Shown here piece after piece: positions 1 through 8,019 of a stretch of DNA of 64,000 nt. Location: NCBI RefSeq assembly GCF_900091595.1, contig NZ_FMCW01000030.1, positions 1-64,000 on the forward strand. Direction: 5' to 3'. The translations under genes were made by a program, and so were the position numbers. A model generated the notes under the pieces. That model worked only from the letters and a program-made list of their open reading frames with translations, made no database searches and had not been told where the DNA came from. Position 1 is the stretch's first letter, and each line of letters opens with the position of its first letter. This DNA comes from Micromonospora haikouensis (GTDB lineage Bacteria > Actinomycetota > Actinomycetes > Mycobacteriales > Micromonosporaceae).

Positions 1-306
1 GAACTCCTGCCCTGCCTGCGAGCGGCCGGCACCGACCTGCGACCCCTCGGCGACCTGGGCTACGAAGGCGAGTCCACCACCATCACCGTGGCGTTCAAGA
101 AACCGAGGAACAGCCGCCTCACCACCATCCAGCAGCAGTTCAACAAGGCCCACAACAGCCTGCGAGCCATCGGCGAACGCGGAAACTCCCTGCTCAAGAC
201 CACCTTCAAGGCGCTGCGCAACATCAGCCTCGACCCATGGCGCATCGGCAAGATCGTGGCCGCCGCACTCGTCCTGCTCCACACCGAACACGACCGCACC
301 ACATGA
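1..306 (+). CDS. DDE transposase, C-terminal fragment (5' end outside the window)
   Basis: The frame is open from the window edge to TGA at 304-306, giving the last 101 residues. The segments NKAHNSLRAIGERGNSLLK and PWRIGKIVAAALVLLHTEH are what I recognise from the C-terminus of actinobacterial IS5-like DDE transposases (DDE_Tnp_4 type). These enzymes cut and paste their own insertion sequence. The catalytic triad would lie mostly upstream, so I cannot tell whether the element is complete. The next 450 bases hold a decayed transposase of an unrelated family, so the element sits in a nest of mobile DNA. Family assignment is by recall of sequence similarity. Confidence 0.75.
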   Translation, partial: ELLPCLRAAGTDLRPLGDLGYEGESTTITVAFKKPRNSRLTTIQQQFNKAHNSLRAIGERGNSLLKTTFKALRNISLDPWRIGKIVAAALVLLHTEHDRTT

Positions 307-357
307 CCACCTCTTGTGATCAGAACATTGCGCGGAATGGCTCACTGCACTTTCATG

Positions 358-737
358 ATGCACGTCCACTTGGTTCTCGTGACATAGTTCCGGCACAAGG
401 GGTTCAACGACCGGCACCTGACCCGATCGCAGCAGATCATGCGGGACGCCTGCGCCGACTTCGAGCCGATCTCGTCGAGTTAACGGCGAGAACAACCATG
501 TGCATCTGCTGGTGAACCAACTCCAAGTTGGCCGTGGCCCGGCCGGTCAACTCACTCAAAGGCGTGTCCTCACGGCGGCTGCGGCAGGAGTTCCCCGACC
601 TCGTGCCCCACTACTGCCAGGCCAACAAACTCTGGTCCGTCTCGTACTACACAGCGTCCGCCGCGCGGCGCACCGCTGAGCATCGTGAAGCAGTACATCG
701 AGCAGCAGAACCGCCAGGTCAAGGCACTACTCGGGCC
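358..737 (+). pseudogene. tnpA: Decayed IS200/IS605-type TnpA (Y1 HUH transposase)
   Basis: Pieces of a roughly 130-residue IS200-type transposase can be read in order but in different frames. MHVHLVLVT begins at 358 and is followed by a TAG at 385-387, then FNDRHLTRSQQIMRDACADF. After a frameshift near 470 comes NGENNHVHLLVN, with the HUH metal motif (HVH) at about 497-505. Next is VNSLKGVSSRRLRQEFPDLV, and after another shift SIVKQYIEQQNRQ, with the catalytic tyrosine codon at 694-696. In intact elements TnpA makes single-strand transposition cuts at subterminal hairpins. The stop and at least two frame changes make this copy inactive. No partner tnpB is visible. Confidence 0.85.
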
Positions 738-804
738 TGACGGCCCTCCCAGCGCGGGCCCTCACACCCGGAGCACTGACCCGCACCTCGGTCGCCCGCC
801 TCGA

Positions 805-971
805 GGTGATCGGACGGTCAGCACGTTGCGCTCGACGGTGCAGTCGATGCTGTCCGGGTCCACCCCGGGCACGTCGAACGCGGCGTAGAAGTAGTCGCCG
901 TCGAGGTGGGCGTCCATGTGGATCACCGCGGGACGGAAGTTGGCGCCGAGCAACTGCTCGGCGAGCCGACC
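805..971 (-). pseudogene. Fragment of an Hsp20/alpha-crystallin small heat-shock gene
   Basis: Read on the minus strand, LAEQLLGANFRPAVIHMDAH, then the segment DGDYFYAAFDVPGVDPDSID and then VERNVLTV matches the start of the alpha-crystallin domain of actinobacterial Hsp20 chaperones. Homology stops abruptly after LTVRS (near 805), and the usual N-terminus (MTTLTHWDPF-like) is missing upstream of about 971. Intact family members are near 140-150 residues; only about 55 remain. It lies between insertion-sequence remnants and a broken phosphotransferase gene, so deletion or rearrangement is the likely cause. It should not make a functional chaperone. Confidence 0.7.
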
Positions 972-990
972 GTGTCAACCCGACGCCGCC

Positions 991-1779
991 TCACCCGGCC
1001 GCGAAGTCGGCCAGCTCCCGCACCGCCGTCTCCAGCGCGGCGTCGACGCCGTGGTCGACCATAGCCCGGTACGCGGGGTCGCCCGCCGCCGCCGTGCGGC
1101 GGATGCCCTCGGCCGAGGCGGCCACCCGCTGGCGGACCACCTCGACGAACGGCCCCACCGGCCCGGCGTGACCGTAGGCGTCGAGGAACAGCCGCAGCCG
1201 CCGGGGCCGGTCCGCGAACGCGGTGAACCCCTCGGCGGCGACCACGTGCCGGGCGTGCAGCGGCACCCACGCGAACGCGGTGGACGCCAGGTCCCACTCG
1301 CGGGTGACCGGGGCCGCGAGGTCCCAGTCGAAGAACCCGACGAGCCGCCCGTCGGCCCACGCCGCGTTCTACGGGGCCGCGTCGTTGTGCCCGACGATCA
1401 GCCCCGGCCGCCAGACGCCGCCCTCGCGCCACCGCGCCCCGGCGGGCGGCACGAAACCCGCCACCGCGGCGTGCAGGTCCCGCAGCCACCGCGCGACCTG
1501 GCGCAGCGCGTCGTCGCTGTGCGCCCAGGCCGGCCACGGCCGGGTGACGCCGACCGTCTCCCCGGGCAGGAACGACAGAACCTCCCGCCCGTGCTCGTCG
1601 AAGCCCCGCGCCCGGGGCGCCCCGTCGAAGCCGACCGTCTTCAGATGCCGCAGCAGCGCGTGCACCGACGGCGTCCACGGCCCCGGCGTGCGCCGCACCG
1701 TGTCGCCGATGCGGACCGCGCCGCCGGTGTTGCCCCCGGCCAGTCGCTGTTCCTCACCCACGGTCCCATCCTCGCGCAC
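991..1779 (-). pseudogene. Aminoglycoside phosphotransferase-family protein with an in-frame amber stop
   Basis: Reading from ATG at 1779, the frame encodes an APH/choline-kinase-like protein of about 262 residues. It is interrupted by one TAG (1369-1371) inside the catalytic loop, just after GHNDAAP. The same frame resumes with NAAWADGRLVGFFDWDLAAP, which is the metal-binding DFD-equivalent loop, and ends in TGA at 991-993. Family members usually have tyrosine or tryptophan at the stop position (DAAPYN/DLAPWN), so a TAC-to-TAG change is plausible. Intact homologues phosphorylate small molecules using ATP. The lesion falls between catalytic residues, so the truncated product should be inactive unless the stop is suppressed or is a sequencing error. 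Confidence 0.8.
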
Positions 1780-1923
1780 GGGCGGATGATACGGTCACCC
1801 CGCCGTGCACGAGCACTGTCCGAGGAGGTGAGTCCGATCAACGCTGCGACCGGTCGGGGCTCCCTCCCCCGCATGGCCTAGGGAGCGCCCGCACAAGGCA
1901 TCCCTGAAAGGCGCGTATTCGGC

Positions 1924-2628
1924 ATGCGCATCCACGAAGAACACTTCACTGTCGACGGTGTGCCCGCTGTCCGCTGGACCCCGGATGACAGCACCACCGA
2001 CCCCCGCCCGCTGATCCTCATCGGCCGCGGCGGCGGCCAGCACAAGACCGCCCCCGCCGTCGTGCACCGCGCCCACCGTTTCGCGGCCAGCGGTTTCGCG
2101 GCCGTCGCGGTGGACGCCCCGAACCACGGCGACCGCCCGAGCGACGACCGCTACCAGCGCATCGCCACCGAGATCCGGGCCCGCGCCGACACCGGCGACG
2201 ACCCGGCACCCCTGCTCGCCGACTTCCAGGCGCTCGTCGCCGCGCAGACCGTGCCGGAATGGCGGGCCGTCCTGGATCACCTCGATCCCGGGCCGGTCGG
2301 CTACTGGGGCGTCTCGCTGGGCTGCGGGCTCGGCGTGCCGTTCGTGGCCGCCGAACCCCGGGTCCGCGCGGCGGTCCTCGGCCTGGGCGGAGCCTCGGCC
2401 CCCGCCGTCGAGGCTGCCGCGCGGATCACCGTGCCCGTCGAGTTCCTGGTCCAGTGGGACGACGAGCGGGTCCCCCGCGCGCAGAGCCTCGCCCTGTTCG
2501 ACGCGTTCGGCTCCACCGAGAAGACCCTGCACGCCAACCCGGGCCGACACGGCGACCGGCTACCCGAACACGAACTGGACAGCGCGGTCCGGTTCTTCAC
2601 CCGGCACCTCACGCCTCCGCCGCACTGA
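1924..2628 (+). CDS. Alpha/beta hydrolase (dienelactone-hydrolase-like)
   Basis: A 234-residue cytoplasmic hydrolase. Visible elements are the oxyanion-side strand PLILIGRGGG, the nucleophile elbow GVSLG (Ser near residue 130), an acid-bearing strand FLVQWDDERVP, and the C-terminal histidine in NPGRHGD. This is the Ser-Asp-His order of the fold. The substrate is unknown; this group acts on small esters or lactones. The ATG at 1924 follows a weak purine stretch (GAAAGG, 12 nt upstream). A second protein of the same subfamily lies at 4887-5621 and shares the WDDE and LFDAFGS-EKTLHAN segments, so the two are paralogues flanking an unrelated hydrolase and a kinase-like gene. Confidence 0.8.
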   Translation: MRIHEEHFTVDGVPAVRWTPDDSTTDPRPLILIGRGGGQHKTAPAVVHRAHRFAASGFAAVAVDAPNHGDRPSDDRYQRIATEIRARADTGDDPAPLLADFQALVAAQTVPEWRAVLDHLDPGPVGYWGVSLGCGLGVPFVAAEPRVRAAVLGLGGASAPAVEAAARITVPVEFLVQWDDERVPRAQSLALFDAFGSTEKTLHANPGRHGDRLPEHELDSAVRFFTRHLTPPPH

Positions 2629-2681
2629 CCGACGGTCGCCGCCCGCCCAGGATCGGCCACCGGACGGGGCGGGCGGCCTGA

Positions 2682-3548
2682 TCAACCGCCCCGACGGGCC
2701 TGCCTGCCCACCGCGGCGCGGAACACCGCGGCGAACCGCTCCGGCGCCTCCAGCCACGGATGGTGACCCGCGTCCGGCACGATGGTCACCTCGCAGCCGA
2801 GGCGTGCCCCCAGCCGGCGCAGCGCATCGGCGGGGCGGCTGTCGCCGGCACCGCCGATGATCATCGCGTCGGGCGGTAGCCGCTCGCGGAGTTCGTCCAC
2901 CCGCGATTCGAGCGGGTCGGTCTTCGCCGCCGCGTTGAGCTGGTGGTTCATCGCGTAGTTGACGGGCCGCAGCGTCCGCGCCGCCGCCGACGCCCACTGC
3001 CATGCCCGGTCCCGGTCGGCGTGGTCGGTGCACCACGACAGCGTCAGGTACTCGATCTCCTCGGCGTCGGTGCGGGCCTCCACCGCGTCGAGCGCGTCGA
3101 GCCTGGCCTGCTGCGCGTCGGTGCGTCGGGCCCGCTGGGCTGCCCGGTCGGCCTCCCGCCACGGCCCCAGGAAGGGCCCGGCGAGTTGCACCAGCCCGGC
3201 CACCCGATCGGGATGGGCCAACAGGAAGTAGCTGGCCAGGTGGGCGCCGAACGAGTGCCCGACCAACACCACCCGGTCGTGTCCCCACGTGTCGAGCAAC
3301 AACGCCAGGTCGCGCACGTGGCGGGCGATCGTGTGCTGCCCGGTCCAGGAGGACCCGCCGGTGCCGCGCTGGTCGTAGCGGTGCACGCGATACCGGTCGT
3401 CGACGATGCCGGCGACCGGGGCCAGATAGTCGCGGATCCCGGGGCCGCCGTGCAGCATCACCAGGGGCAGCGTCTGCGGGTTCGCCGAGCCTGTGGTCCA
3501 GGTCCGCAACCGCGTACCGTCATCCGCCTCGATCAGGGCTTCGGTCAT
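2682..3548 (-). CDS. Alpha/beta hydrolase of the proline iminopeptidase type
   Basis: 288 residues, ATG at 3548. HGGPG (residues 33-37) is the oxyanion-hole signature of proline iminopeptidases and related hydrolases. YDQRGTGGS follows, then the nucleophile elbow GHSFG (Ser99), a late Asp in GGAGDSRP and the catalytic histidine in AGHHPW. Family members release N-terminal proline or hydrolyse small amides and esters; the exact substrate cannot be read from sequence. No signal peptide is seen, so it is cytoplasmic. It converges on the hydrolase at 1924-2628 with a 53-base gap. Confidence 0.85.
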   Translation of the reverse strand: MTEALIEADDGTRLRTWTTGSANPQTLPLVMLHGGPGIRDYLAPVAGIVDDRYRVHRYDQRGTGGSSWTGQHTIARHVRDLALLLDTWGHDRVVLVGHSFGAHLASYFLLAHPDRVAGLVQLAGPFLGPWREADRAAQRARRTDAQQARLDALDAVEARTDAEEIEYLTLSWCTDHADRDRAWQWASAAARTLRPVNYAMNHQLNAAAKTDPLESRVDELRERLPPDAMIIGGAGDSRPADALRRLGARLGCEVTIVPDAGHHPWLEAPERFAAVFRAAVGRQARRGG

Positions 3549-3798
3549 GGACGTGAGCGTAGTGGGATCGTTCCGATACCGAGCGTGCGCGCCGTGCGCC
3601 CTGACACAGCGTCGAGATGGGCCGCTGCGTCGACGGGGAGGTCGACAACCCGGCGAGGATCGTTGCCCGCTGCCGGGCATGCCGCCGGTCGTGCGGTAGG
3701 GGTCGCCGGCGGTCCCACTCGTCGCGGACTGACGCCGGCCGGCAGCATGCCCGCCCGCGGCGGAGGCTGAGCTGTCCGGTCCCGAATCCGGAGTCGGC

Positions 3799-4629
3799 TT
3801 ACTCGTCCAGGGCGGCCGCTGTCCTGCGGAGTTCGTTCAGCCACTCGATGCCGAGCCGGCGGCCGTCGGGGAACTGGTCGTCGCGATCCCAGCGCCACGC
3901 GGTGATCATCGCCAGTACGAGGGTCCGGCACTCTCGGAGCAACCGGCGATCGACGCCCGGGTAGTGGTCGCCGACATCGTCGGGCGCGTGGGCCAGGTCG
4001 AACTCGACCGGCCTCCGGCAGCACGTCTCGAAGTCGATGAAGAGCGGCCCGGCCCGGGTCGAGAGCAGGTTGCCCGGATGGGGCTCGCCGTGCAGGAGCT
4101 GCTCGGGCCGGCCGCTGTCGGTGACCGCTCGGCGCATCCGGGCCAACGTGCCGGCGAGAAGAGCCCGGTCCGGGGCGGTCAGTTCCGGCGTTCGGGCGTG
4201 GTCGGCCACCAACCTCTCGGCCGCAGAGACCCGGTCGGTGAAGTGCGGGGCGGGCAGGTCGACGCTGCGCATGCCGGCGTGCAGGCGTTCGAGCGCGTTG
4301 ACGTATCCGGCTCGGGAGATCGGCTGGGCGGCCACCGGTTCGTAGTAGGTCCAGAGGGTGACGACGTAGTCGTTCTGGACGAAGACCTCGGGCGACTCCA
4401 GCGTGGCCACCGGGCTCCCGGCCTCGGTCAACCCCCGAGCGACGTCCACCTCGAGCTGGGCGCGCTGGTGTGCGACCGGCGCCACCCGGGCGAGCACGTC
4501 GCAGGGCTGTAGACGCAGGGTGAGCGCGTTCGAGTTGTGCAGGACCGCGGCGTCGCGGACGGCCAGGCCGAGCTGTGAGCCGATCGACATGGCTGCCCGG
4601 GTTGCCTGCTGAGTCTCGTACGCCTGCAT
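3799..4629 (-). CDS. Phosphotransferase family protein (APH-like)
   Basis: 276 residues from ATG 4629; a GTG at 4638 is an alternative. The kinase-like fold is shown by the catalytic loop LLHGEPHPGNLL and the metal-binding segment FIDFETCCRRPVEFDLA, the APH counterpart of the Brenner and DFG motifs. The catalytic position reads HGEPHPGN, as in many APH members of unknown substrate. It could phosphorylate a small metabolite or an antibiotic; nothing nearby identifies which. Unlike the broken APH gene at 991-1779, this copy is intact. It is probably monocistronic, followed by about 250 bases without a recognisable gene before the iminopeptidase-like gene. Confidence 0.82.
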   Translation of the reverse strand: MQAYETQQATRAAMSIGSQLGLAVRDAAVLHNSNALTLRLQPCDVLARVAPVAHQRAQLEVDVARGLTEAGSPVATLESPEVFVQNDYVVTLWTYYEPVAAQPISRAGYVNALERLHAGMRSVDLPAPHFTDRVSAAERLVADHARTPELTAPDRALLAGTLARMRRAVTDSGRPEQLLHGEPHPGNLLSTRAGPLFIDFETCCRRPVEFDLAHAPDDVGDHYPGVDRRLLRECRTLVLAMITAWRWDRDDQFPDGRRLGIEWLNELRRTAAALDE

Positions 4630-4791
4630 CGCCACCACCGTAGTCCGGTGTTCGTGTGCCGCAGCCGCATTTCGGCGTCCGGTCCCCCGACGACGGCCGG
4701 CTCCGGGAGCACGGCAGAAACACGTTGGCGGGTCACGGCCGCCACTGCTAGCTTTCTGGCGGCCGTGCGAGAGATCGAGGAGGTGGTACCC

Positions 4792-4842
4792 GTGAACGTT
4801 TCGACATGGGTGCTCCCCTCCGATGCCACGGTCGGGCGGTAA
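4792..4842 (+). CDS. Possible 16-residue peptide with a strong ribosome-binding site
   Basis: A GAGGAGG sequence lies 8 bases before GTG 4792, which opens a frame reading VNVSTWVLPSDATVGR and ending in TAA at 4840-4842. The ribosome site is stronger than that of most neighbouring genes, and the frame ends 44 bases before the hydrolase start at 4887, so a leader-peptide or small-protein role is conceivable. I do not recognise the peptide with certainty. It may also be the remnant of a longer frame, since the same frame is open upstream to about 4648. Confidence 0.3.
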   Translation: MNVSTWVLPSDATVGR

Positions 4843-4886
4843 GTCGTCCGGGAGCGCCGTTACGAGCGATCCCGAAAGGCACGACC

Positions 4887-5621
4887 ATGCGATTCACTAC
4901 CGAACAGCGCCTCGACGACGGCGTCCTCGAACGCGAGTTCACCCTCGGCGAGATCCCCGGCGTCCTGTGGACGCCCGCATCCGCATCCGCGCCGGTCCCG
5001 CTGATCCTGCTCGGCCACCCTCCGCTCGGACTGCGCAAGATGTACCCCCGTCTGGTGGCCCGGGCCCGGCGCGCCGCGGCGGACGGCTTCGCCGCGGCGA
5101 CCATCGAGCTTCCCGGCAGCGGTGACCGGCCCCGTTGGGCCGCCGCCGAGCAGGCCCGCGCCGACCTGCGCCGGGCACTGGAGGCCGGCGAGCCGGTCAG
5201 CGACGAGATCGTCGACGCCCTCGTCCTCCCGCTCGTCGACAGGGCGGTCCCGGAAACGCAGGCCGCCCTGGATGCCCTCCTGTCGCTGCCCGAGATCGGT
5301 GGTCCGGTCGGGTACTCGGGTGGTGTGATCTCCGTCGGCATCCGGCTTGCGGTGGTCGAGCCCCGCATCGCGGCCGCCGGTCTCTTCGCGGGGAGTCTCG
5401 TGCCTCGCACCATGTTCGAGGAGGCCCGACAGGTCACCATTCCGCTGCATGTCCTGCTGCAGTGGGACGACGAGGGCAACGACCGCCAGGCGGCCCTGGA
5501 CCTGTTCGACGCCTTCGGCTCCCCGGAGAAGACGCTGCACGCCAACATGGGCGGGCACACCGGTGTCCCGCAGTTCGCCGGGGAGGACGCGGCCGGGTTC
5601 TTCGCCCGGCACCTGCGCTAG
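4887..5621 (+). CDS. Alpha/beta hydrolase, paralogue of the 1924-2628 protein
   Basis: 244 residues; ATG 4887 is preceded by GAAAGG. The layout matches the 1924-2628 protein: LILLGHPPLG near residue 40, a nucleophile elbow GYSGG in the middle, LLQWDDEGNDRQ, LFDAFGSPEKTLHAN and a late histidine in GGHTGVP. It differs in the oxyanion loop (HPPLG instead of GRGGG) and in the elbow, so substrate preference probably differs. It is a cytoplasmic hydrolase of unknown substrate. The upstream region contains a short peptide frame with a strong ribosome site that might be a leader. Confidence 0.8.
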   Translation: MRFTTEQRLDDGVLEREFTLGEIPGVLWTPASASAPVPLILLGHPPLGLRKMYPRLVARARRAAADGFAAATIELPGSGDRPRWAAAEQARADLRRALEAGEPVSDEIVDALVLPLVDRAVPETQAALDALLSLPEIGGPVGYSGGVISVGIRLAVVEPRIAAAGLFAGSLVPRTMFEEARQVTIPLHVLLQWDDEGNDRQAALDLFDAFGSPEKTLHANMGGHTGVPQFAGEDAAGFFARHLR

Positions 5622-5753
5622 CCGCCGCCAGGCCAGAAGGCGGTACGGGCCGCCGGCCCTCCTGCACAGCGGTGGCCAGCAGAGATGCGCAACCGCCCGA
5701 TCGCGCCAGCTGACAGACCCGGTCCTGTTCGGGTCAGCCAGCTGACGCTACGG

Positions 5754-6095
5754 TCAGTTGGTCGTCTCGACGCGCGCGATGAGCTGCTTGAGTCGCGCGA
5801 TCTCGTCGGCGAGCGCGGTGGCTCCGGCGGCGGTGAGGGTGATCCAGGTACGGCCGCGCCGCCCCTCGTAGCCTTTCTGGATCTCGATCAGGCCGGCCGT
5901 TTCCAGCACACTGAGGTGCTTGGAGAGGTTGCCGGCGGTCAGCTCGAGGTGGGTGCGCAGGTAGCCGAACTCGACCCGGTGGGCCTCGTGCGCGATGGTC
6001 AGGATGCCCAGCCGGGCCCGCTGGTGCACCACCTCGTCCAGCCCGGTGACCGGGTGCCCCGGGCCCGGGTCCGGGGTGCCGATCGTCGCCGTCAC
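5754..6095 (-). CDS. Winged-helix transcriptional regulator (HTH_34/ArsR-MarR-like)
   Basis: 113 residues. GTG 6095 overlaps the stop of the upstream membrane-protein gene by 4 bases (GTGA), so the two are translationally coupled. The core RLGILTIAHEAHRVEFGYLR, LTAGNLSKHLSVLETAGLIE and the wing KGYEGRRGRTWITLT form a one-domain winged helix that usually acts as a dimeric repressor. Proteins of this type are commonly co-encoded with a small membrane protein that they control. The 24-base-arm palindrome in front of the operon (6788-6818) is the obvious candidate operator. The ligand is unknown. Confidence 0.85.
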   Translation of the reverse strand: MTATIGTPDPGPGHPVTGLDEVVHQRARLGILTIAHEAHRVEFGYLRTHLELTAGNLSKHLSVLETAGLIEIQKGYEGRRGRTWITLTAAGATALADEIARLKQLIARVETTN

Positions 6096-6787
6096 CGCTG
6101 CCGCCTGCGGGCTGCCCTGAAGAACCCGGCCGCGCCGAGCAGCAACAGCGCGCCGCTGACGACTTGCGGTGCCGCGAATCGGGCCTGGAGTCCCCAACCC
6201 GCCAGTCCCCAGCCCTCGTTCGTCGGCAGCACCAGGAGCACCGGGGCAAGGTAGGCGAGGGTGAACAGCCGCAGACCGACGTTGCGCTCGATCCGGGCCA
6301 GCACCACCAGCGCGATCCCGATCATGCCCCAGGGTGAGACCAGCCGGTCCAGGAGCAACCACCAGTACGGCAGCGGCTGGTGCGGCAGCGGGTGGTGCGG
6401 AAAGTACAGGGCTGCGGCTACCCACGCGGCGGTGAACACGACGGTCGTCGCGGCGCCGGCGATCGCGTACGGCAACGCCCGGGCACCCAGGCCCCGTGAC
6501 CGGGCGGCCCGCACGTAGCAGACGGCGATCGCCGTGTAGGCCAGCAGGAGCGCCGGGGGCCAGTAGAACAGCACGCCCCGCCGCGCGAACTCGCAGCTGG
6601 TGTCGGGGTGGCAGTGCACCGTCATGCCGAGCCAGTCGAACGGGATGCCGACGAGCGTCACCACGCCCAGCACCAGCAGGGCAACCCAGGTCATCCGTTG
6701 GTCGAGGCGCACCTGGTGCGCCAGGGAGCGAATGTCGGACAGCAGTCGGCGGGGATCGCCTCCGGCAGCGATCGACTCAGTAGTCAT
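6092..6787 (-). CDS. Multi-pass integral membrane protein of unknown function
   Basis: 231 residues from ATG 6787. After about 35 charged residues (MTTESIAAGG...RLDQRM) come roughly six hydrophobic segments: WVALLVLGVVTLVGI, YWPPALLLAYTAIAV, AIAGAATTVVFTAAWVAAAL, a SPWGMIGIALVVLARI segment, LFTLAYLAPVLLVL and VVSGALLLLGAAGF. The end is basic (FFRAARRRQR). A periplasmic loop contains two cysteines (CHPDTSC). It is encoded first in a two-gene operon with a winged-helix regulator. No catalytic or transporter motif is visible. The start codon directly abuts a palindrome and has no Shine-Dalgarno sequence, which suggests leaderless or hairpin-controlled translation. Confidence 0.78.
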   Translation of the reverse strand: MTTESIAAGGDPRRLLSDIRSLAHQVRLDQRMTWVALLVLGVVTLVGIPFDWLGMTVHCHPDTSCEFARRGVLFYWPPALLLAYTAIAVCYVRAARSRGLGARALPYAIAGAATTVVFTAAWVAAALYFPHHPLPHQPLPYWWLLLDRLVSPWGMIGIALVVLARIERNVGLRLFTLAYLAPVLLVLPTNEGWGLAGWGLQARFAAPQVVSGALLLLGAAGFFRAARRRQR

Positions 6788-6818
6788 GCCAATAGGTTTC
6801 CACAGCAAACCTATTGGC
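6788..6818 (-). promoter_or_regulatory. Perfect 12-bp-arm palindrome touching the start codon; candidate operator
   Basis: GCCAATAGGTTT (6788-6799) and AAACCTATTGGC (6807-6818) are perfect inverted copies separated by 7 bases. On the minus strand the palindrome ends with GGC immediately before the ATG at 6787. It sits in front of the membrane protein/winged-helix regulator operon, so autoregulation is the natural reading. There is no Shine-Dalgarno-like sequence in the arm next to the ATG. An RNA hairpin role is possible as well. Confidence 0.65.
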
Positions 6819-7046
6819 GCTAGTACCGAGTTTGCGCTCTTCCGGCAGCGCCGGCACGCCCGGCGGCTCGCTGGCCACCGCATCCGTCGACCCGCAGGAT
6901 GCGTGACGCCGACGCGCACATAACTGTCATTATGGTGTGCAGGTGATTCGCCCCTTTTGCCGCATCAAATTATCGGATTAGTGTTACCGGTAATGCGTTA
7001 ATCGGGGTGGGTTGTCGGCCGGGACGACGGCTGGCACGGTCGGGGC

Positions 7047-7622
7047 ATGACGGACACGGGTGGGGCGGGCGTGCGCGCCGCGATCGGCGAGATGGGCCGG
7101 ATCCTCGGGCCACACGCCGACGCCGACTGGACGGTGCTGGCGGGGACACTGGAGTGGAGCTGCTGGACAACGGCGGCGCACGTGGCGCACGACCTGCTCG
7201 CGTACGCGGGGCAGCTGGCCGGCCGTCCCGCCGACGGCTACCTGCCGTTCGACCTGCGCGTCTCCCCCACCGCGACGCCCGCCCAGGTGCTGACCGTCGT
7301 CGTGGCCTGCGGTGGCCTGCTCGCCACCGCCGTCGACGCGGCCGACCCGGGCGTGCGGGCCTGGCACTTCGGCCCCTGCGACCCGGCCGGGTTCGCCGCC
7401 ATGGGCGTGGCGGAGACCCTGCTGCACACCCACGACATCACCCGGGGTCTACGCGTCGACTGGCAGCCGCCCGCCGCGCCCGCCGCCGCCGTGCTGACCC
7501 GGCTGTTCCCGGACGCCCCGCCCGGCCCGCCGGCCGAGGTGCTGCTGTGGATGACGGGGCGGGCCGAGTTCGACGGACGGCCCCGCCGCACCTCGTGGAC
7601 GTGGCAGGCCGCACTGACCTGA
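7047..7622 (+). CDS. Maleylpyruvate isomerase/DinB-type mycothiol-dependent family protein
   Basis: 191 residues. The N-terminal segment WTTAAHVAHDLLAYAGQLA and the later ETLLHTHDITRGL are the spaced helices with metal-ligand histidines seen in the DinB-like, maleylpyruvate-isomerase N-terminal fold (TIGR03083 group), which is widespread in mycothiol-producing actinobacteria. Members often bind zinc and use mycothiol as cofactor. The C-terminal part is short and lacks a recognisable sterol-carrier-like domain. The upstream 200 bases are unusually AT-rich and contain the palindrome TTACCGGTAA (6984-6993), a possible operator. Substrate unknown. Confidence 0.72.
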   Translation: MTDTGGAGVRAAIGEMGRILGPHADADWTVLAGTLEWSCWTTAAHVAHDLLAYAGQLAGRPADGYLPFDLRVSPTATPAQVLTVVVACGGLLATAVDAADPGVRAWHFGPCDPAGFAAMGVAETLLHTHDITRGLRVDWQPPAAPAAAVLTRLFPDAPPGPPAEVLLWMTGRAEFDGRPRRTSWTWQAALT

Positions 7623-7675
7623 CCCCACCGGCCGATCAGCCCCGGGCCCCTCGTCGCCGGCCTGCCACCGCCCGC

Positions 7676-7924
7676 TGCGGGGTCGCTTTCCAGCGCACCA
7701 AGACCTGGAAGGAATCCCCGGACCCCGAGCGAGAGGCGAAGCTGGACCGAATCGAGGAGGTCCTGGACCGCTTCCCGGACCGGGTCTTCGCCTTCGACGA
7801 GCTCGGCCCGCTCGGGATCCGGCCCACCGCAGGCTCCGGCTGGGCCCGCCAGAAACACCCCGACCGGATGCCCGCTACCTTCCGCCGCACCCACGGGGTG
7901 CGCTACCTCCACGGCTGCTACTCA
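7676..7924 (+). pseudogene. IS630-family transposase remnant
   Basis: About 83 codons read GVAFQRTKTWKESPDPEREA, then RIEEVLDRFPDRVFAFDELG and GSGWARQKHPDRMPATFRRT, then THGVRYLHGCYS. This matches the central part of IS630-type DDE transposases, including the DE-G-L motif region that carries the first catalytic Asp (FAFDELGPL). No start, no N-terminal helix-turn-helix domain and no C-terminal catalytic glutamate region remain. Homology ends near 7920, about 100 bases before the WD40 gene. It marks an old insertion or deletion event next to that gene. Confidence 0.8.
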
Positions 7925-8019
7925 ATCACGGCCTCTCAACAGCGCAGCTTGATCCAACCTGGCGGACGACTGTCCGGCCGCATCACTAGAGTCTCGGCCA
8001 TGAGAGCGACGACGTTCAT

